From the NCBI GenBank assembly GCA_025149125.1, contig CP102272.1, positions 4,216,001-4,280,000 on the forward strand: a DNA stretch of 64,000 nucleotides, written 5' to 3'. The notes beneath the pieces are model-generated. The model was not told the origin of the DNA and did not search any database. It saw only the letters and a program-made list of their open reading frames with translations. Source of the DNA: [Clostridium] asparagiforme DSM 15981 (GTDB lineage Bacteria > Bacillota > Clostridia > Lachnospirales > Lachnospiraceae). Both the position numbers and the translations under genes were made by a program. Positions within the stretch are counted from its first letter, which is position 1, and each line of letters begins with the position of its first letter. Shown here piece by piece: positions 61,825 through 64,000 of this stretch.

Positions 61825-64000
61825 TTAAGATTCCTTTTTCGCCTCTCCGTTCCACACGCCATTTTTATCCACATACCAGCCGTCAATCCAGGCATCCTCA
61901 ATCATGATTCCTTTCTTTCCGTCCGATAGCGGATTAAAATAACGCCATTGCCCGTCAATCAGCTGCCAGCCTGTTTTCATGCCGGAGTTAATGTCTATGT
62001 AGAAATATCCGCCCAAAGCCGGGTCCGGAACAAGGCCATTTTTTGCATAACCGTCTGCTCCGAATGCATACCAAGCGCCGTTTATCATTTCCCATGCGGG
62101 CTGTTCATAAGTGCTGCCGTCAGCGGCCGCTGCTATGGTTCCTGAGGCAAAGGTGCCATCCGCATACCGGAGTTTCCAACCCGTATTGTCCTGATTCCAG
62201 CTGGAATATCCGTCTCCGGTTCCTGTGATAATTCCGGTCAGGGTATTTACCATACCCTTTTTGGCATCGGCTGATGTAGTTCCCGCCGGCCTGGAAGCAC
62301 TGCCCCCGCCTCTGGAGCTTCCGCCTGAGGAACCGCCTGATCCGCCGGAGGAGCCGCCTGACCCACCGCTGTACCGCGCTGCGGTAATACTCCCATTTAT
62401 CTCACCTGTAACGTCCTGTATGCCGTCTTTGGCAAGGGTCACGGTAAATAAGAAGCTGCCGTTTGTGCCGTTTGGATTTTCCGGGGTACCGGAAACTGCC
62501 GCGTGGAAGCTGTTGTCTGTAAAAATAATATCGCCTGCGGTTATCACAACACCGGATTTCTTTAGACCCGGCAAAGCGTTTATGGTTTCTGCCAGCCAGG
62601 ATTTTATGGCGTCCTCCGTGTTGGCGGCTCCTTGTTCTGCTGTATATAAAGCGCCGCCGCCCTCGATGATCCCTTTTAATAACTCCAGGATCTGCTGGTC
62701 GGATTGGCCGCTGTACGGCATTGCAATGATGATTCCTTCTTTCTCGGTGGTGGTTTCATTTACGTTGCCCCTGTGAAGAGACACGTTGAAGCGGAAACTT
62801 CCGTTAGTTCCTGCTGGTTTTTCCGGGGTCCCCGAGGCCGCCGCACGGAAACTTCCGGGCGTAATGGTAATGTCTTCCGCCTTAACGGAGATACCGGCCG
62901 TGTTCATGCCGGGCAGGTCATTGATTCTGCCGGCCAGCCACACCTTCACATCACCTTCCGTATTGGCAGAAGCCTGGTCTGCCGTGTAGATGGATGACCC
63001 GCTGTTCTCAATCGCCGCCTTTGCCGCCTCCACCGACTGCTGGTCCGTCTGTCCGGTATATGGGGTCGCTGTTATAATACCGCTCGTCATGTTTGTCTCG
63101 ACGGAGGCGCCGCCTTTGCTCAAGGAGACCGTAAACCGGAATCCGCCATCCGTTCCTGTGGAAGTCGCTGCATTCCCCGCTTCGGCAGGCTGGAAGCTTT
63201 GCTGTTCCATGCTGATATCCCCGGCCCCCACGGTAATACCCGCTGCCTTTATACCAGGCAGCGCGTTTACAGTCTCCACAAGCCATGCCTGGACCTCAGA
63301 CAGTGTGTTGGCTGTCGCCTGCCTTACCATATAAGCGGAAGCGCTGTTCTCTATAACTGCCTTTGCCACATCCACTGCCTGCTGGTCGTTCTGCACCGCA
63401 TACGCCCTGGCGGTAATGATTCCGCTCCTTTCGCCGGATACAAGGCTCTGACTGCCCTTTGTAAATGACACCTTGAACCGGAAGCTACCGTTCGTACCTG
63501 CCGGTGTGATGGCGCTTCCCTCTACGGCGGGCTGGAAGTCTGTCAGGGTAATGTCTGCCGCGGTTACGGATATGCCCGTTTCATGGATGCCGGGCAGTCC
63601 TTCTATCATACGGGCCAGCCATTCCTGTACGGTCTCTCCCGTGTTCGCCGTTTCCTGCCCGATGGTATAGAGGGCGTCACCGCTGCTCTCAAATGCTTCC
63701 TTTGCCTCTGTCACAAGCTCCAGATCCGTCTTGCCGCCGTAGACCGTGGCAGTGATGGTTCCGTCCTTCGGCCCGGCCTCTGTCTGCGCAAATCCTTTGG
63801 CCAGTTTCACCGTGAACCGGAAGCTTCCGTCTGTCCCCGGCTGGCCGGAATCACCGGCAACCGCGGCACGGAAACCGCCGCTTGTAAAAGTAATGTCACC
63901 TGCCGAAACGGTAATCCCCGTTCCGCTCATTCCTTCCGTGGCATTGATTGTTTCCACCAGCCAGTTTTTCACGGCATCCTGGGTATTCGCCGTGTTCTGG
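61825..64000 (-). CDS. Large repetitive surface protein with cell-wall-binding repeats, C-terminal part (runs off the right edge)
   Basis: About 725 residues are visible and the frame is open to the edge. Five units of 112-115 aa follow one another at 63960-63619, 63618-63283, 63282-62938, 62937-62596 and 62595-62371. Each has the order LxxxINxLPG, GIxVxAxDI, GTNGSFRFTVxLxKG, GIITAxxY, then QQxxExAKxxIE and YTxxQxxANT. A Gly/Ser linker and a last part with aromatic cell-wall-binding motifs (GWKLRYADGTFASG, AWYAFGADGYAKNG, GWQLIDGQWRYFNP) end the protein. It is probably secreted and bound to wall polymers. The function of the repeat is not recognised. Confidence 0.85.
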   Translation of the reverse strand, partial: QNTANTQDAVKNWLVETINATEGMSGTGITVSAGDITFTSGGFRAAVAGDSGQPGTDGSFRFTVKLAKGFAQTEAGPKDGTITATVYGGKTDLELVTEAKEAFESSGDALYTIGQETANTGETVQEWLARMIEGLPGIHETGISVTAADITLTDFQPAVEGSAITPAGTNGSFRFKVSFTKGSQSLVSGERSGIITARAYAVQNDQQAVDVAKAVIENSASAYMVRQATANTLSEVQAWLVETVNALPGIKAAGITVGAGDISMEQQSFQPAEAGNAATSTGTDGGFRFTVSLSKGGASVETNMTSGIITATPYTGQTDQQSVEAAKAAIENSGSSIYTADQASANTEGDVKVWLAGRINDLPGMNTAGISVKAEDITITPGSFRAAASGTPEKPAGTNGSFRFNVSLHRGNVNETTTEKEGIIIAMPYSGQSDQQILELLKGIIEGGGALYTAEQGAANTEDAIKSWLAETINALPGLKKSGVVITAGDIIFTDNSFHAAVSGTPENPNGTNGSFLFTVTLAKDGIQDVTGEINGSITAARYSGGSGGSSGGSGGSSGGSSRGGGSASRPAGTTSADAKKGMVNTLTGIITGTGDGYSSWNQDNTGWKLRYADGTFASGTIAAAADGSTYEQPAWEMINGAWYAFGADGYAKNGLVPDPALGGYFYIDINSGMKTGWQLIDGQWRYFNPLSDGKKGIMIEDAWIDGWYVDKNGVWNGEAKKES

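Overview
The window looks like chromosome from a GC-rich anaerobic Firmicute, most probably a gut Lachnospiraceae-type clostridium. The evidence is the rpsO-pnp order, strong GGAGG ribosome binding sites, a glycyl radical enzyme with its activase, a DUF1292 protein, BlaI/BlaR1-type regulation, cell-wall-binding repeats and a cobalamin riboswitch. No rRNA or tRNA gene was seen. Most genes lie on the minus strand.

Region 1 (1-10.74 kb) is a complete CRISPR effector locus. It holds a nine-repeat array with 33-bp repeats, read on the minus strand, and a purine-rich leader. Its operon is tightly coupled: cas6, a DUF6602 putative nuclease, cas10 without an HD domain, a cas7-cas5-cas11 fusion, a double cas7, csx19 and a cas7 with an insertion. 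Subunit set and order match subtype III-Dv, known best from cyanobacteria. No cas1 or cas2 is visible. A tyrosine recombinase runs off the left edge.

Region 2 (10.9-18.5 kb) is housekeeping: DUF1292, gltX-helicase-btuR, and rpsO-pnp. Region 3 (18.5-27.3 kb) holds a MATE exporter divergent from its likely MerR regulator, then a cobalamin-riboswitch operon (CbiK lipoprotein, second lipoprotein, binding protein, permease, ATPase) that looks like metal or tetrapyrrole acquisition at the cell surface. Region 4 (27.3-35.7 kb) is accessory: a BlaI/M56 sensor pair, a flavin reductase, DUF1810, a HipBA toxin-antitoxin pair, an IS30 insertion and an MFS exporter.

Region 5 (35.8-46.5 kb) contains two small amino-acid-derivative pathways. 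One is LysR plus C-S lyase, transporter and M20 deacylase. The other is ureohydrolase, transporter and M20 hydrolase, divergent from a PAS/AAA+ regulator that has lost its sigma-54 contact loop. A PilJ-PAS-GAF-GGDEF-EAL cyclic-di-GMP protein follows.

Region 6 (49.5-61.1 kb) is one eleven-gene operon from a consensus-like promoter: DeoR regulator, AroE-like dehydrogenase, PTS-responsive activator, fructose-type PTS IIA/IIC/IIB, glycyl radical enzyme, its activase, a fructose-6-phosphate-aldolase-type enzyme, a UPF0303 protein and an alkylsulfatase-like hydrolase. It fits import and phosphorylation of a sugar-like compound, radical rearrangement, then aldol cleavage. The right edge holds a decayed nitroreductase lipoprotein and the C-terminal part of a large repetitive surface protein.
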